The notes under the pieces were generated by a model that did not search any database, was not told the origin of the DNA, and saw nothing but the letters and a program-made list of their open reading frames with translations. From Mesorhizobium_B sp963522145 (GTDB taxonomy: Bacteria; Pseudomonadota; Alphaproteobacteria; Rhizobiales; Rhizobiaceae): DNA of 64,000 nucleotides. The stretch spans positions 1 to 64,000 of the forward strand of contig CAUQXI010000005.1 in the NCBI GenBank assembly GCA_963522145.1, given 5' to 3'. Both the position numbers and the translations under genes were made by a program. Numbering within the stretch: position 1 is the stretch's first letter; each line of letters starts with the position of its first letter. This document shows, piece by piece, positions 8,561 to 16,901 of the stretch.

Positions 8561-9070
8561 TCAGCCGCCGGGCTGCTGCCCCGGCAACGTCGGTATCCCG
8601 CTTCCAGATCCCTGCAGGATTCGGCCGAGGAAGTTCTCGTCCTTGCCGCCGGTGGGCGTGGTGCGCGAGATGAAGTCGAAGACCTTCCCGTCCTTCAAGC
8701 CGTAATTCGCGATGTCGGTCACGCGGCTGTCCTGCCCGAAATAAACGGCCAGCACACGCTGGTCCACCACGCGCGCATTCATGAACGCCGCGCTGCGCCG
8801 GCGCGTTTGCGAGATGTAGTAGAAAACCTCACTGTCGAAGGTGGCCGTGGTGGATGGCGTACCGAGCGCGAGCAGCACCTGCTCGCGGCTGGAGCCGACC
8901 GGCACCGAATCGACCTGATCCTGATCGATCACATAGCCCTGCGTGATGGTCTCGCCCGGCGTGAGGCCCAGATCGCCGCCACCATTGCAGCCGGAAAGCA
9001 GCAGCCCGGCGCCAATTGCGATCCCGATGCCGCGCGCGGGCCGAAGCCCCTTGAATTTCTGTCCCCTCAA
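8561..9070 (-). CDS. bamE: Outer membrane assembly lipoprotein BamE (SmpA/OmlA)
   Basis: BamE is a small lipoprotein of the beta-barrel assembly machinery. The product has a signal peptide ending in the lipobox LLLSGC, then a SmpA/OmlA domain with the typical segment VPVGSSREQVLLALGTPS. The tail is glycine/proline rich. The frame is open far upstream but that part lies antisense to the bc1-chaperone gene; the TTG at 9070, with GGGAG 6 bases upstream, gives 169 residues and a normal signal peptide. The TTG start is my choice; the TTG two codons earlier is possible. Confidence 0.88.
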   Translation of the reverse strand: MRGQKFKGLRPARGIGIAIGAGLLLSGCNGGGDLGLTPGETITQGYVIDQDQVDSVPVGSSREQVLLALGTPSTTATFDSEVFYYISQTRRRSAAFMNARVVDQRVLAVYFGQDSRVTDIANYGLKDGKVFDFISRTTPTGGKDENFLGRILQGSGSGIPTLPGQQPGG

Positions 9071-9223
9071 TGACAACTCCCAGCCTCTCGCGACCTTCAA
9101 CCCGTCTCGGGCACCTGTCTCGGGCTTTGTCCCCGCCCTTGATCGTCGCCGATGAAGCGGTAAACCAGCTTCACCTTGCTTGCAACTCGGCCGGAACCGC
9201 TCCGTGCCCCGCGGAAACCGGCG

Positions 9224-9778
9224 ATGTTCGATCGACTTTTCGGCAGAAAACGCCAAGCCAACCGGGCGATCATCGAGCGGCTCTACGAACAGATCGTGGC
9301 AGCCGCGCGGCAGCCCGTGCTTTATGCCGAGTGGTCGGCACCCGATACGCCGCTCGGCCGTTTCGAGATGATCGCCATGCATGTCTTCCTCGTTCTGCGT
9401 CGGTTGAAGGATCAGCCGGCGGCGCGCGAGGTGGCGCAAGATCTGACGGACACCTTCTTCGCCGATGTCGACCAGTCGCTGCGCACGCTCGGGATAGGCG
9501 ATCTCGGCATTCCCAAGCGGATGAAGAAGCTGGCGCGCATGTTCTACGGCCGCACGGCTTCGTACTCAGAAGCGATCGACAGGCATGACGTGAGCGCGCT
9601 TGCCGAGGCAATCACCCGCAACACGCGCCCTGGAGAGGAGTGCGACAAAGGCGCTGAGCGCATGGCGCACTACGTGATGCTCGCGGCGGCCGCCCTGGAC
9701 GAGCAGCCGATAGCCGAGATCGCATCGGGAGTGCTGCGCTTTCCCCATCCCTCCAGCATTGAGGAGCCCGCAACATGA
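9224..9778 (+). CDS. Ubiquinol-cytochrome c chaperone (CBP3/UQCC1 family)
   Basis: Members of this family assist cytochrome b biogenesis for the bc1 complex. The product from the ATG at 9224 is 184 residues and begins MFDRLFGRKR, a typical start in alphaproteobacteria. Conserved features are LGRFEMIAMHVFLVLRRL and the DVDQSLRTLGIGDLG segment. It is divergent from bamE, with about 150 bp between starts, and its ATGA end overlaps the DUF177 gene. This bamE/chaperone/DUF177/plsX order is usual in Hyphomicrobiales. Confidence 0.88.
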   Translation: MFDRLFGRKRQANRAIIERLYEQIVAAARQPVLYAEWSAPDTPLGRFEMIAMHVFLVLRRLKDQPAAREVAQDLTDTFFADVDQSLRTLGIGDLGIPKRMKKLARMFYGRTASYSEAIDRHDVSALAEAITRNTRPGEECDKGAERMAHYVMLAAAALDEQPIAEIASGVLRFPHPSSIEEPAT

Positions 9779-10332
9779 GACGCGACAGGCAGGAGCCTAC
9801 GAGTCCGATCTCGTTTCCGGTCAACGTGGCGCGTTTGCCCCAGAAGGGGATGCCGGTGGTCATTGATGCCGATGCTCGACAGCGCGAGGGGCTCGCGAAG
9901 GAACACGGCATCGCCTCTGTCGAGAGCCTGCGCGCGGACCTCCTGGTCGAGAAGTGGAAGCGCAACGGCATCCGCGTTTCTGGCCAAGTGACGGCGCGGA
10001 TCATCCAGGAATGCGTGGTGACGCTCGATCCGATCGACAACACGATCGAAGAGCCGATCGACGCGCTGTTCCTGCCCGATGATTCGCGGATCGGGCGGGA
10101 AGGTTTCGACATCGGCGGAGAGATCATGCTCGACCCCGATGGGCCGGACAGCCCCGAAACATTTTCCGGCGACACGGTCGATGTCGGAGCGCTGGCCGAG
10201 CAGTTCTTCGGCCTCGCGATTGATCCATACCCGCGTAAGTCGGGCACCGACGCCACCAAGCTCTTGCCCGAGGAGCAGGATGGGCTGTCACCATGGCAGG
10301 CGCGGCTTGCCGCGCTGGCGCGAAAGTCGTAG
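9775..10332 (+). CDS. YceD/DUF177 family protein
   Basis: The family is linked to 23S rRNA accumulation and, in plants and bacteria, to ribosome biogenesis; the exact reaction is not known. The 185-residue product shows the family pattern of a central beta region with RVSGQVTARIIQECVVTLDP, in which the usual conserved cysteine is present, followed by an acidic C-terminus ending in PWQARLAALARKS. In many bacteria the gene precedes rpmF and plsX; here rpmF is missing from the junction and plsX follows after 112 bases. Confidence 0.87.
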   Translation: MRRDRQEPTSPISFPVNVARLPQKGMPVVIDADARQREGLAKEHGIASVESLRADLLVEKWKRNGIRVSGQVTARIIQECVVTLDPIDNTIEEPIDALFLPDDSRIGREGFDIGGEIMLDPDGPDSPETFSGDTVDVGALAEQFFGLAIDPYPRKSGTDATKLLPEEQDGLSPWQARLAALARKS

Positions 10333-10444
10333 GCGAGCCGACCCACGCGATAAAAGTTGTGCCGTCTTCCAAAAGCGCTATTTTCCGGCCCGCTGCGCCG
10401 GGAGCAAGAACCTGTCTGCGGCGGAAATTGAGAAAGCCGGCTGA

Positions 10445-11524
10445 TTGATCACTCTTTCCATTGACGCCATGGGCGGCGATCACGGGCCGTCGGTCGTGCT
10501 GCCTGCTTTGGCGATCATTGCGGCGCGACGCAGCGATGTGCGCTTCCTTATCTTCGGTCAGGAAGAGGTGGTCCGCCCCGTCTTGGAAGCCAATCCGCGT
10601 CTCGGTCCGATCAGCCAGTTCATCCACTGCGAGCTCGCGGTGCGCATGGACGAGAAGCCCGGCCAAGCGCTGCGCAGCGGGCGCGGCAAGTCGTCCATGT
10701 GGCGCGCCATCGAGGCGGTAAAGGCCGGCGAGGCGGAGGGCTGCATCTCGGCCGGCAATACCGGCGCGCTGATGGCGATGTCGAAGTTCTGCCTGCGCAC
10801 CATGTCGAATATCGAGCGCCCGGCGATCGCGGCACTCTGGCCGACCTTGCGCGCGGAAAGCGTGGTTCTCGACGTGGGCGCCACCATCGGCGCCGATGCG
10901 CACCAGCTCGTGGATTTCGCGATTCTGGGCACAGCCATGGCGCGCGCTTTGTTCGAGCTCGACCGGCCAAGTGTCGGGCTCCTCAATGTCGGGGTCGAGG
11001 ACGTCAAGGGCCAGGAAGACGTCAAGGATGCCGGCCGCATGCTGCGTGAGGCGGACCTCGCCTCAATGCGCTACCATGGCTTCGTGGAAGGCGACGATAT
11101 CGGCAAGGGCACGGTCGACGTGGTGGTGACGGAAGGCTTCTCCGGCAATATCGCGCTCAAGACCGCCGAAGGCACCGCCCGCCAGATCTCGACCTATCTC
11201 CGCGATTCGATGAACCGGACGCTGATGTCGAGGATCGGCTATCTCTTCGCCAAAGGCGCCTTTGCGCGCGTTCGCGAGAAGATGGACCCGCGCCGTTCCA
11301 ACGGAGGCGTGTTTCTCGGCCTGAACGGCATTGTCGTGAAAAGCCATGGCGGCACCGATGCCGAGGGCTTCGCGGCAGCGGTCGATCTTTGCTACGACAT
11401 GGTGCGCAACCGGCTGCTCGATCGGATCGAGGCCGACCTGGATCTTTTCCACGCGCGCCATGTGAGGGGCGGGGGCCTGCGCGCGCAACCCGCATCCGAT
11501 ACCGAGGAACAGGAAGCACAATGA
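10445..11524 (+). CDS. plsX: Phosphate acyltransferase PlsX
   Basis: PlsX makes acyl-phosphate from acyl-ACP for phospholipid synthesis. The 359-residue product begins with the family signature SIDAMGGDHGP and keeps GCISAGNTGALMA and the VVTEGFSGNIALK motif. The start is TTG at 10445, which gives the canonical MITLSIDAMGG N-terminus; no in-frame ATG fits better. The stop overlaps the fabH ATG (ATGA), so the two lipid-synthesis genes are coupled. Confidence 0.96.
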   Translation: MITLSIDAMGGDHGPSVVLPALAIIAARRSDVRFLIFGQEEVVRPVLEANPRLGPISQFIHCELAVRMDEKPGQALRSGRGKSSMWRAIEAVKAGEAEGCISAGNTGALMAMSKFCLRTMSNIERPAIAALWPTLRAESVVLDVGATIGADAHQLVDFAILGTAMARALFELDRPSVGLLNVGVEDVKGQEDVKDAGRMLREADLASMRYHGFVEGDDIGKGTVDVVVTEGFSGNIALKTAEGTARQISTYLRDSMNRTLMSRIGYLFAKGAFARVREKMDPRRSNGGVFLGLNGIVVKSHGGTDAEGFAAAVDLCYDMVRNRLLDRIEADLDLFHARHVRGGGLRAQPASDTEEQEAQ

Positions 11525-12492
11525 TTCGATCGATCGTGCGCGGGATCGGCACCGCCCTGCCGCAACGCGTCATGAAGAATGCGGATTTCGCCGGAATGGT
11601 GGAAACCTCCGACGAGTGGATCACCCAGCGCACCGGCATCCGTCAGCGTTATATCGCGGGTGAAGGGGAAACCACCGCCTCGCTGGGCGAAGCGGCCGCC
11701 CGCGCGGCGCTCGATCACGCGGGCCTCAAGCCGGCGGACATCGATCTCATCGTGCTCGCCACCTCGACCCCCAACAACACCTTTCCGGCAAGCGCGGTCG
11801 AAATCCAGCAGCGACTGGGGATGGTCAACGGTTTCGCTTTCGACATGCAGGCGGTCTGCTCGGGATTCATCTATGCGGTTGTGACCGGCGATCTCTATAT
11901 TCGCGGCGGGCTGGCGAAGCGCGTGCTCGTGATTGGTGCAGAGACCTTCTCACGCATCCTCGACTGGTCCGACCGCTCCACCTCCGTGCTGTTCGGTGAC
12001 GGCGCGGGCGCGATCGTGCTCGAAGCGGGGGAGGGCGATGGCACGGTCGCGGATCGCGGCGTGCTGGCATCGAGCCTGCGCTCCGATGGCTCGCATCGCG
12101 AAAAGCTTTATGTGGACGGCGGACCCTCTACCACTGGCACGGTCGGCATGCTGCGCATGGAAGGCCGCGAGGTGTTCAAGCACGCGGTCGGCATGATCAC
12201 GGATGTGATCGAGGACGTATTCGCCCGGACCAGCCTGTCGGCCGCCGACCTCGACTGGTTCGTTCCGCATCAGGCCAACAAGCGCATCATCGACGCGTCG
12301 GCCAAGAAGCTCGGCATCGACGAGAACAAGGTGGTGATCACGGTCGATCTGCACGGCAACACATCCGCGGCCTCTGTGCCGCTGGCGCTTGGTGCGGCTG
12401 TCGCGGACGGCCGCATCAAAAAGGGCGACCTGGTGCTGCTTGAAGCCATGGGCGGCGGCTTCACATGGGGCGCCGTGATGGTGCGCTGGTAG
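11521..12492 (+). CDS. fabH: 3-oxoacyl-ACP synthase III
   Basis: FabH starts fatty acid synthesis by condensing acetyl-CoA with malonyl-ACP. The 323-residue product carries the full catalytic triad C113 (AVCSGF), H250 (FVPHQAN) and N280 (LHGNTSAAS). The ATG at 11521 overlaps the plsX stop. Upstream in-frame codons lie within plsX and were not used. ihfA begins 84 bases downstream. Confidence 0.97.
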   Translation: MIRSIVRGIGTALPQRVMKNADFAGMVETSDEWITQRTGIRQRYIAGEGETTASLGEAAARAALDHAGLKPADIDLIVLATSTPNNTFPASAVEIQQRLGMVNGFAFDMQAVCSGFIYAVVTGDLYIRGGLAKRVLVIGAETFSRILDWSDRSTSVLFGDGAGAIVLEAGEGDGTVADRGVLASSLRSDGSHREKLYVDGGPSTTGTVGMLRMEGREVFKHAVGMITDVIEDVFARTSLSAADLDWFVPHQANKRIIDASAKKLGIDENKVVITVDLHGNTSAASVPLALGAAVADGRIKKGDLVLLEAMGGGFTWGAVMVRW

Positions 12493-12575
12493 GATTCCTT
12501 GACCGGGCGAGGCCGATTTTCTAACGTTTCGATGAGCTTGGCTGGATTCGTGGGAACAAGAGGCGGCGCTGCGGC

Positions 12576-12902
12576 ATGAGCGGTAAGACTTTGACGCGCG
12601 CCGATCTGGCGGAGGCGGTCTATCGCAAGATCGGCTTGTCCCGCACGGAGTCCGCGGAACTCGTGGAAAGCGTGCTGGCTGAGATCTGCGACGCGATCGT
12701 GCGCGGGGAAACCGTGAAGCTGTCCTCTTTCGCCACTTTCCAGGTGCGCGACAAGAACGAGCGCGTTGGCCGCAATCCGAAAACCGGCGAGGAGGTGCCG
12801 ATCCTTCCCCGCCGCGTCATGACATTCAAGGCATCCAACGTGCTCAAGAGCCGCATCCTGCGTGGCCATGCCAGGGATGCCAAGGAAAAGAAGACGGCCT
12901 GA
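12576..12902 (+). CDS. ihfA: Integration host factor alpha subunit
   Basis: IHF bends DNA at specific sites as an alpha/beta heterodimer. The 108-residue product has the HU/IHF fold, with the beta-arm signature VGRNPKTGEEVPILPRRVMTF; the segment RNPKTGEE and the proline at the arm tip are present. It begins MSGKTLTRADLAEAVY, typical of IhfA rather than IhfB or HU. The plsX-fabH-ihfA-merR order is standard in alphaproteobacteria. Confidence 0.95.
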   Translation: MSGKTLTRADLAEAVYRKIGLSRTESAELVESVLAEICDAIVRGETVKLSSFATFQVRDKNERVGRNPKTGEEVPILPRRVMTFKASNVLKSRILRGHARDAKEKKTA

Positions 12903-12969
12903 ACCTCCGCTTTCGCCGGAAGGCGGGCCGGCAAGCCGCTGAATCGAATCGCCAATCAGGATGCTCCCC

Positions 12970-13533
12970 ATGGATCAGGCGACGCTCAACAAGAGCCCCG
13001 ATGCCTTCCGCACAATCAGCGAGGTGGCGGAAGATCTCGACCTTCCGCAGCATGTGCTTCGCTTCTGGGAAACGCGCTTCACCCAGATCAAGCCGATGAA
13101 GCGCGGCGGCGGCCGCCGTTATTACCGTCCGCAGGACGTGGACCTGATCAAGGGCATCCGCCACATGCTTTATGATCAGGGCTATACCATCAAGGGTGTG
13201 CAGCGCATGCTGCGCGACAACGGGAACCAGTTCGTGGTGTCCGTCGGCAATGGCGACGTGTCCGCTGTCGAGGCACTGGCGCGACGGCGTCCGGAGGAGG
13301 AGGAAGACGAGGCCGTAGCTTCGCCGGTGCGCGAGGCGTCGCCGGAAGACGAGATGCTGGTTGGCGAGCCCAAGGTGAAGCCCAGTCGCCGCTTCTTCGG
13401 TCTGGCCAAGGCGGAGGATGAAGGTCCGGTTCCCGCTGGCTCCAGCAAGCTCTCCCGCGACAATCGCGCCCTTCTCCAGGAGGCGCTGTTCGACCTCCTC
13501 GAATGCAAGCGTCTGCTCGATCAGGTCCGCTGA
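12970..13533 (+). CDS. MerR family transcriptional regulator
   Basis: The product has an N-terminal MerR winged helix (about residues 10-80) with FRTISEVAEDLDLPQHVLRFWE and GGGRRYYRPQDVDLI, then a charged low-complexity region and a C-terminal helix. No cysteine cluster typical of metal sensors follows, so the ligand is unknown. Two in-frame ATGs are close; the one at 12970 was chosen because CAGGA lies at the right spacing. The gene after ihfA is a conserved alphaproteobacterial neighbour. Its TGA overlaps the next gene. Confidence 0.88.
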   Translation: MDQATLNKSPDAFRTISEVAEDLDLPQHVLRFWETRFTQIKPMKRGGGRRYYRPQDVDLIKGIRHMLYDQGYTIKGVQRMLRDNGNQFVVSVGNGDVSAVEALARRRPEEEEDEAVASPVREASPEDEMLVGEPKVKPSRRFFGLAKAEDEGPVPAGSSKLSRDNRALLQEALFDLLECKRLLDQVR

Positions 13534-13919
13534 TGGCGGTGCGGCGCGAAGGCGGATGCCTCTGCGGTTCTGTTCGCTACCGTGTGAAAGGTGAACCGCT
13601 GCGTGTGGGCCTTTGTCACTGCGCCGACTGCCGCAAGTCGAGCGGATACGCTTTCGTGACCTTTGCCGTCTTCCCGCGCCGGGCTTTCGCATCCAGCGGC
13701 GAGGTTGCCAGCTATTCGGGCCGTAGCTTCTGCCCGCAATGCGGGTCGCGCTTGTTCTGCCTGCGCGAGGATGAGGCCGAAATCCGCGTGGGCTCTCTCG
13801 ACGATGCGCCGACCGACTTGACGCCGACTTATGAGAACTGGGTCAAGCGTCGCGAACCCTGGCTTCGCCCGCTACCCGGCCGTGACCAGTTTGACGAAGA
13901 TCGACCGGACGTTGAATAG
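13533..13919 (+). CDS. GFA/CENP-V family zinc-binding protein
   Basis: The 128-residue product has the glutathione-dependent formaldehyde-activating (GFA) fold. Zinc ligands are visible: C9 and C11 (GGCLCGSVRY), C28, C30 and C33 (GLCHCADCRKSSG), and a late pair in FCPQCGSRLF. The ATG at 13533 overlaps the MerR stop (TGATG). Members of this family include formaldehyde-related enzymes, but most are uncharacterised; no formaldehyde gene lies nearby, so the substrate is unknown. Confidence 0.88.
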   Translation: MAVRREGGCLCGSVRYRVKGEPLRVGLCHCADCRKSSGYAFVTFAVFPRRAFASSGEVASYSGRSFCPQCGSRLFCLREDEAEIRVGSLDDAPTDLTPTYENWVKRREPWLRPLPGRDQFDEDRPDVE

Positions 13920-14001
13920 AACGTCGGCAAAATCTCGCGCCGCCCTAGTCTCGCCAATGCAGAAGCGGACAGAACTGGGATGTGCAGGTCGGGGAAGGAA
14001 A

Positions 14002-14078
<77 letters not shown>

Positions 14079-14089
14079 AACCGTGGCCC

Positions 14090-14118
14090 GTCTATCGTGA
14101 TACCGATCGGGCGGTCAA
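14090..14118 (-). promoter_or_regulatory. Predicted promoter of tRNA-Pro
   Basis: On the minus strand TTGACC (14118-14113) and ATAGAC (14095-14090) lie 17 bp apart, 12 bases before the tRNA 5' end. Confidence 0.55.
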
Positions 14119-14182
14119 CTGGATTCGGCGGCTGCTCTGAAGATGCCGGCGGAAGCGTCATCGGCCGACGCCTGCGTCATGC

Positions 14183-15721
14183 TCAGTAGGCATTTTCCGT
14201 GTTGAGCAGGCGGATCGGTGTGAGAAGCAGGATCTTCAGGTCAAACCAGAGCGACCAGTTCTCGATGTAGTAGAGGTCGAACTCCGTGCGCATGCGGATT
14301 TTGTCGTCATTGTCGATCTCGCCGCGCCATCCATTGATCTGCGCCCATCCCGTCACGCCAGGCTTTACCTTGTGCCGCGCGAAATAGCCGTCCACCACCT
14401 CGGAAAAAAGCCGGTTGCTGCTGTGGCCAGTGATCGCGTGGGGGCGGGGCCCGACCAGCGAGAGGCTTCCCATCAGCGAGTTGAAGAACTGCGGCAACTC
14501 GTCGATGGAGGTCTTGCGGATAATCCGTCCGACCCGCGTGACGCGCGGATCGCCGCGGGACACAGCCTGCGCTGCGCCCTGATCAGCCTGATCAGCGAAC
14601 ATCGAGCGGAACTTCCAAACGTCGATCACCTCATTGTTGAAGCCGTGACGCTTCTGGCGAAAGAAGACCGGACCCTTGCTGTCGAGCTTGATGGCGACTG
14701 CTGCCGCCAGCATGACAGGCGACAAGGCGACAAGTCCCATCAGGCTGAACACGATATCGAAGATGCGCTTGGCGACGGAATCCCAATCGTTGATGGGCTT
14801 GTCGAAGATGTCGAGCATCGGCACGGAGCCGATATAGGAATAGGATCGCGGCCGGAAGCGAAGCTGGTTGGAATGCGCCGACAGGCGGATGTCGACGGGA
14901 AGCACCCAGAGCTTCTTCAGCAGCGACAGGACGCGCTGCTCAGCGGTGAGCGGCAGCGACACAATCAGCATGTCAATTTGAGCGATACGGGCGAATTCCA
15001 TCAGTTCGTTGATCGTGCCGAGCTTCGGATAACCCGCCACGATTGGCGGCGACCGGCTGTCATCGCGATCGTCGAAGATGCCGCAGATGCGGATATCGTT
15101 ATAGGGCTGCACCTCGAGCGAGCGGATGAGGGTCTCCGCCAGCCTCCCCCCTCCGACGATCACTGCACGGCGCTCCATCCGCCCGTTGCGCGCCCAGTTG
15201 CGCAGCACGCGGGAAAGCACGAAGCGAAAAACAAGCACGAGCAGAAGCCCGCTCAGGAACCACGAACCGATCCAGAGGCGGGAAAAGTCCTCCGAGACCT
15301 TCATGAAAAAGCCAGTGAGGGCCAGCAGGGCAAAAGTGGCGGACCAGACGATCAGCAGCCGACTGACCACGGTCATGGGACGGAGGAGGGCACCGATCCG
15401 ATATGCGCCGCTGAACTCCAGAAGAAGCAGCGCGGCAAGCGATGCTCCCGCCGTGATCAGCAGATACTGCCATTGCAGCGAACTGCCGACACCGACGTAA
15501 AGGAGGTAGATCGTAGCGCCGGCACCGATCAGCAAGGCAAGCTCAATGAGCCGTACGATGCCCTGCATCATCACCGGCGACATCGTATCACGACGATATT
15601 GCGAAGCCACCTGCCGCGCGATGGCGTTCAGGCTGTCGGGCAGCGCTTCTGCGTCGACGCCATCCTCGAACTTGTGGATAGCGTTGCGCGAATATCGGTG
15701 AGTGGGGTCGATTTCGGTCAT
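14183..15721 (-). CDS. Undecaprenyl-phosphate sugar phosphotransferase (exopolysaccharide initiation)
   Basis: Such enzymes transfer a sugar-1-phosphate to undecaprenyl phosphate at the inner membrane to start polysaccharide repeats. The 512-residue product has four N-terminal membrane helices (about residues 55-175), a Rossmann-like CoA-binding_3 domain (AVIVGGGRLAETLI), and a C-terminal bacterial sugar transferase domain with KRIFDIVFS, DVWKFRSMF, KTSIDELPQFFNSL and LVGPRPHA. The ATG at 15721 was preferred over 15745 because a purine-rich AGAGGG lies at better spacing. It lies downstream of the export lipoprotein gene; no other glycosyltransferases are nearby. Confidence 0.92.
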   Translation of the reverse strand: MTEIDPTHRYSRNAIHKFEDGVDAEALPDSLNAIARQVASQYRRDTMSPVMMQGIVRLIELALLIGAGATIYLLYVGVGSSLQWQYLLITAGASLAALLLLEFSGAYRIGALLRPMTVVSRLLIVWSATFALLALTGFFMKVSEDFSRLWIGSWFLSGLLLVLVFRFVLSRVLRNWARNGRMERRAVIVGGGRLAETLIRSLEVQPYNDIRICGIFDDRDDSRSPPIVAGYPKLGTINELMEFARIAQIDMLIVSLPLTAEQRVLSLLKKLWVLPVDIRLSAHSNQLRFRPRSYSYIGSVPMLDIFDKPINDWDSVAKRIFDIVFSLMGLVALSPVMLAAAVAIKLDSKGPVFFRQKRHGFNNEVIDVWKFRSMFADQADQGAAQAVSRGDPRVTRVGRIIRKTSIDELPQFFNSLMGSLSLVGPRPHAITGHSSNRLFSEVVDGYFARHKVKPGVTGWAQINGWRGEIDNDDKIRMRTEFDLYYIENWSLWFDLKILLLTPIRLLNTENAY

Positions 15722-15848
15722 GCGAGGCGGCCCTCTGCTTCGCATGACCTAGCAGAAAGCGGCTAAGGAAGGCTTGACGCGCCGATCGCAATTCACGCGT
15801 GTGACCGGCTGCAGCAAATGGAGCGCCGGAGCGGCAGGCGTGGTCGCG

Positions 15849-16412
15849 CTAGAAGAAGCGCTCCCGCACATAGATCGTGTCGCCCGGCAGAAGCGGATCG
15901 GAGCTCGGCACGCGGCCTGTCATCACCTTGCCGTTGATGTCGCGCGTGACGTCGATGTCGTTCTGGTTGGCGCGCGGCGTGAATCCTCCTGCGGTAGCGA
16001 TGGCCTTCTGCGCGGTGAGGCCGGGCACATAGGAATACTGGCCGGCGGCACCCACTTCGCCCATGACGAAGATCGGACGGTAGCGGTCGATCTCCACCGA
16101 CACGTCGGGATCGCGGATATAGCCGCCACGCAGCTTGTCTGCGATCTGCTTTTCCAACTGCTGCGCCGTCTGGCCGCGTGCGGGAAGGTTGCCGACCAGC
16201 GGAAAGGCGATATAGCCGGCCTGATCCACGCTGTAGGTGTTCGTCAGCCCTTCCTGCTCGAACACCGTCACTCGCACACGATCGCCGGCACCGAGCGCAT
16301 AAGGTTGCGTGATCGCCTTGTGAAAGGCAGCCGGGGGAGGCCGGTAGCCGGAGCAGCCTGCAAGAAGAAGCGCTGCGAGGAGCGCGCTGGATGCTGCATG
16401 GAGGCTCTTCAT
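15849..16412 (-). CDS. Polysaccharide export lipoprotein (Wza/GumB-like, short)
   Basis: The 187-residue product has a signal peptide with lipobox LLLAGC (cysteine about residue 20), a poly-export domain beginning YALGAGDRVRVTVFEQ, and one SLBB-like segment around PIFVMGEVGAAGQYSYVPG. It lacks the long C-terminal part of E. coli Wza, so it is the short alphaproteobacterial form. It is transcribed towards the sugar phosphotransferase 127 bases away, forming a small export/initiation pair. The ATG follows the signal peptide rule (MKSLHAASSALLAALLLAG). Confidence 0.9.
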   Translation of the reverse strand: MKSLHAASSALLAALLLAGCSGYRPPPAAFHKAITQPYALGAGDRVRVTVFEQEGLTNTYSVDQAGYIAFPLVGNLPARGQTAQQLEKQIADKLRGGYIRDPDVSVEIDRYRPIFVMGEVGAAGQYSYVPGLTAQKAIATAGGFTPRANQNDIDVTRDINGKVMTGRVPSSDPLLPGDTIYVRERFF

Positions 16413-16524
16413 GGCGGAACGCTCATCGTGCCGAGGCCGGGAACGACCAGCCTCCTCGTTCAGCCTTTATCGCTTTGTTAGGGTTAACGGTCCGTGAAGC
16501 GCGTGTGCGGCGGCGCGCGCTTGT

Positions 16525-16740
16525 TCAGGAACCTGCCTTGGGCGCACCCACCATCCACTTGATGATGAGCATCGCGGGGAGGATCCAGAGCAGCCCCGAA
16601 AACAGGAAAAACAAGAAATGCACCAACGGGCCTGACTCGGCAAATTGAGCCATCGCGACCACGGTGGCAGCGAAGGCATAAACCAGCACGAGCACGATCA
16701 ACAGCACGGTGCCGATGAGCTTCTTGATGCGGATCGGCAC
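16525..16740 (-). CDS. DUF2842 family small membrane protein
   Basis: The 71-residue product has two membrane helices and the family pattern PIRIKKLIGTVLLIV at the N-terminus and GLLWILPAMLIIKWM near the end. Function is unknown. The frame is open upstream to 16830, but the GTG at 16740 has a strong GAGGAG 7 bases before it and gives the conserved start of the family. It diverges from the heme A synthase gene, a neighbourhood that hints at cytochrome oxidase biogenesis, but this is only association. Confidence 0.82.
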   Translation of the reverse strand: MPIRIKKLIGTVLLIVLVLVYAFAATVVAMAQFAESGPLVHFLFFLFSGLLWILPAMLIIKWMVGAPKAGS

Positions 16741-16901
16741 TTCGTTTCTCCTCGCTGCGGCCTCTGCGTCGAAGGCGCTGTCGTAAGTGGTCGCACACCG
16801 CCACGCAACGGCTGCGCGACCGGATGTCACGCGAACCGCGCTTGCTCGCGCCTGCGCGACCGTCCAACTGTGCGCCGATCGAAACGGGAAAGCGCGCGAT
16901 C

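Noticed and set aside
16440..16495. CtrA box upstream of the export lipoprotein gene
   Set aside because: Only one half site (GTTAAC) fits; the second half has two or more mismatches.
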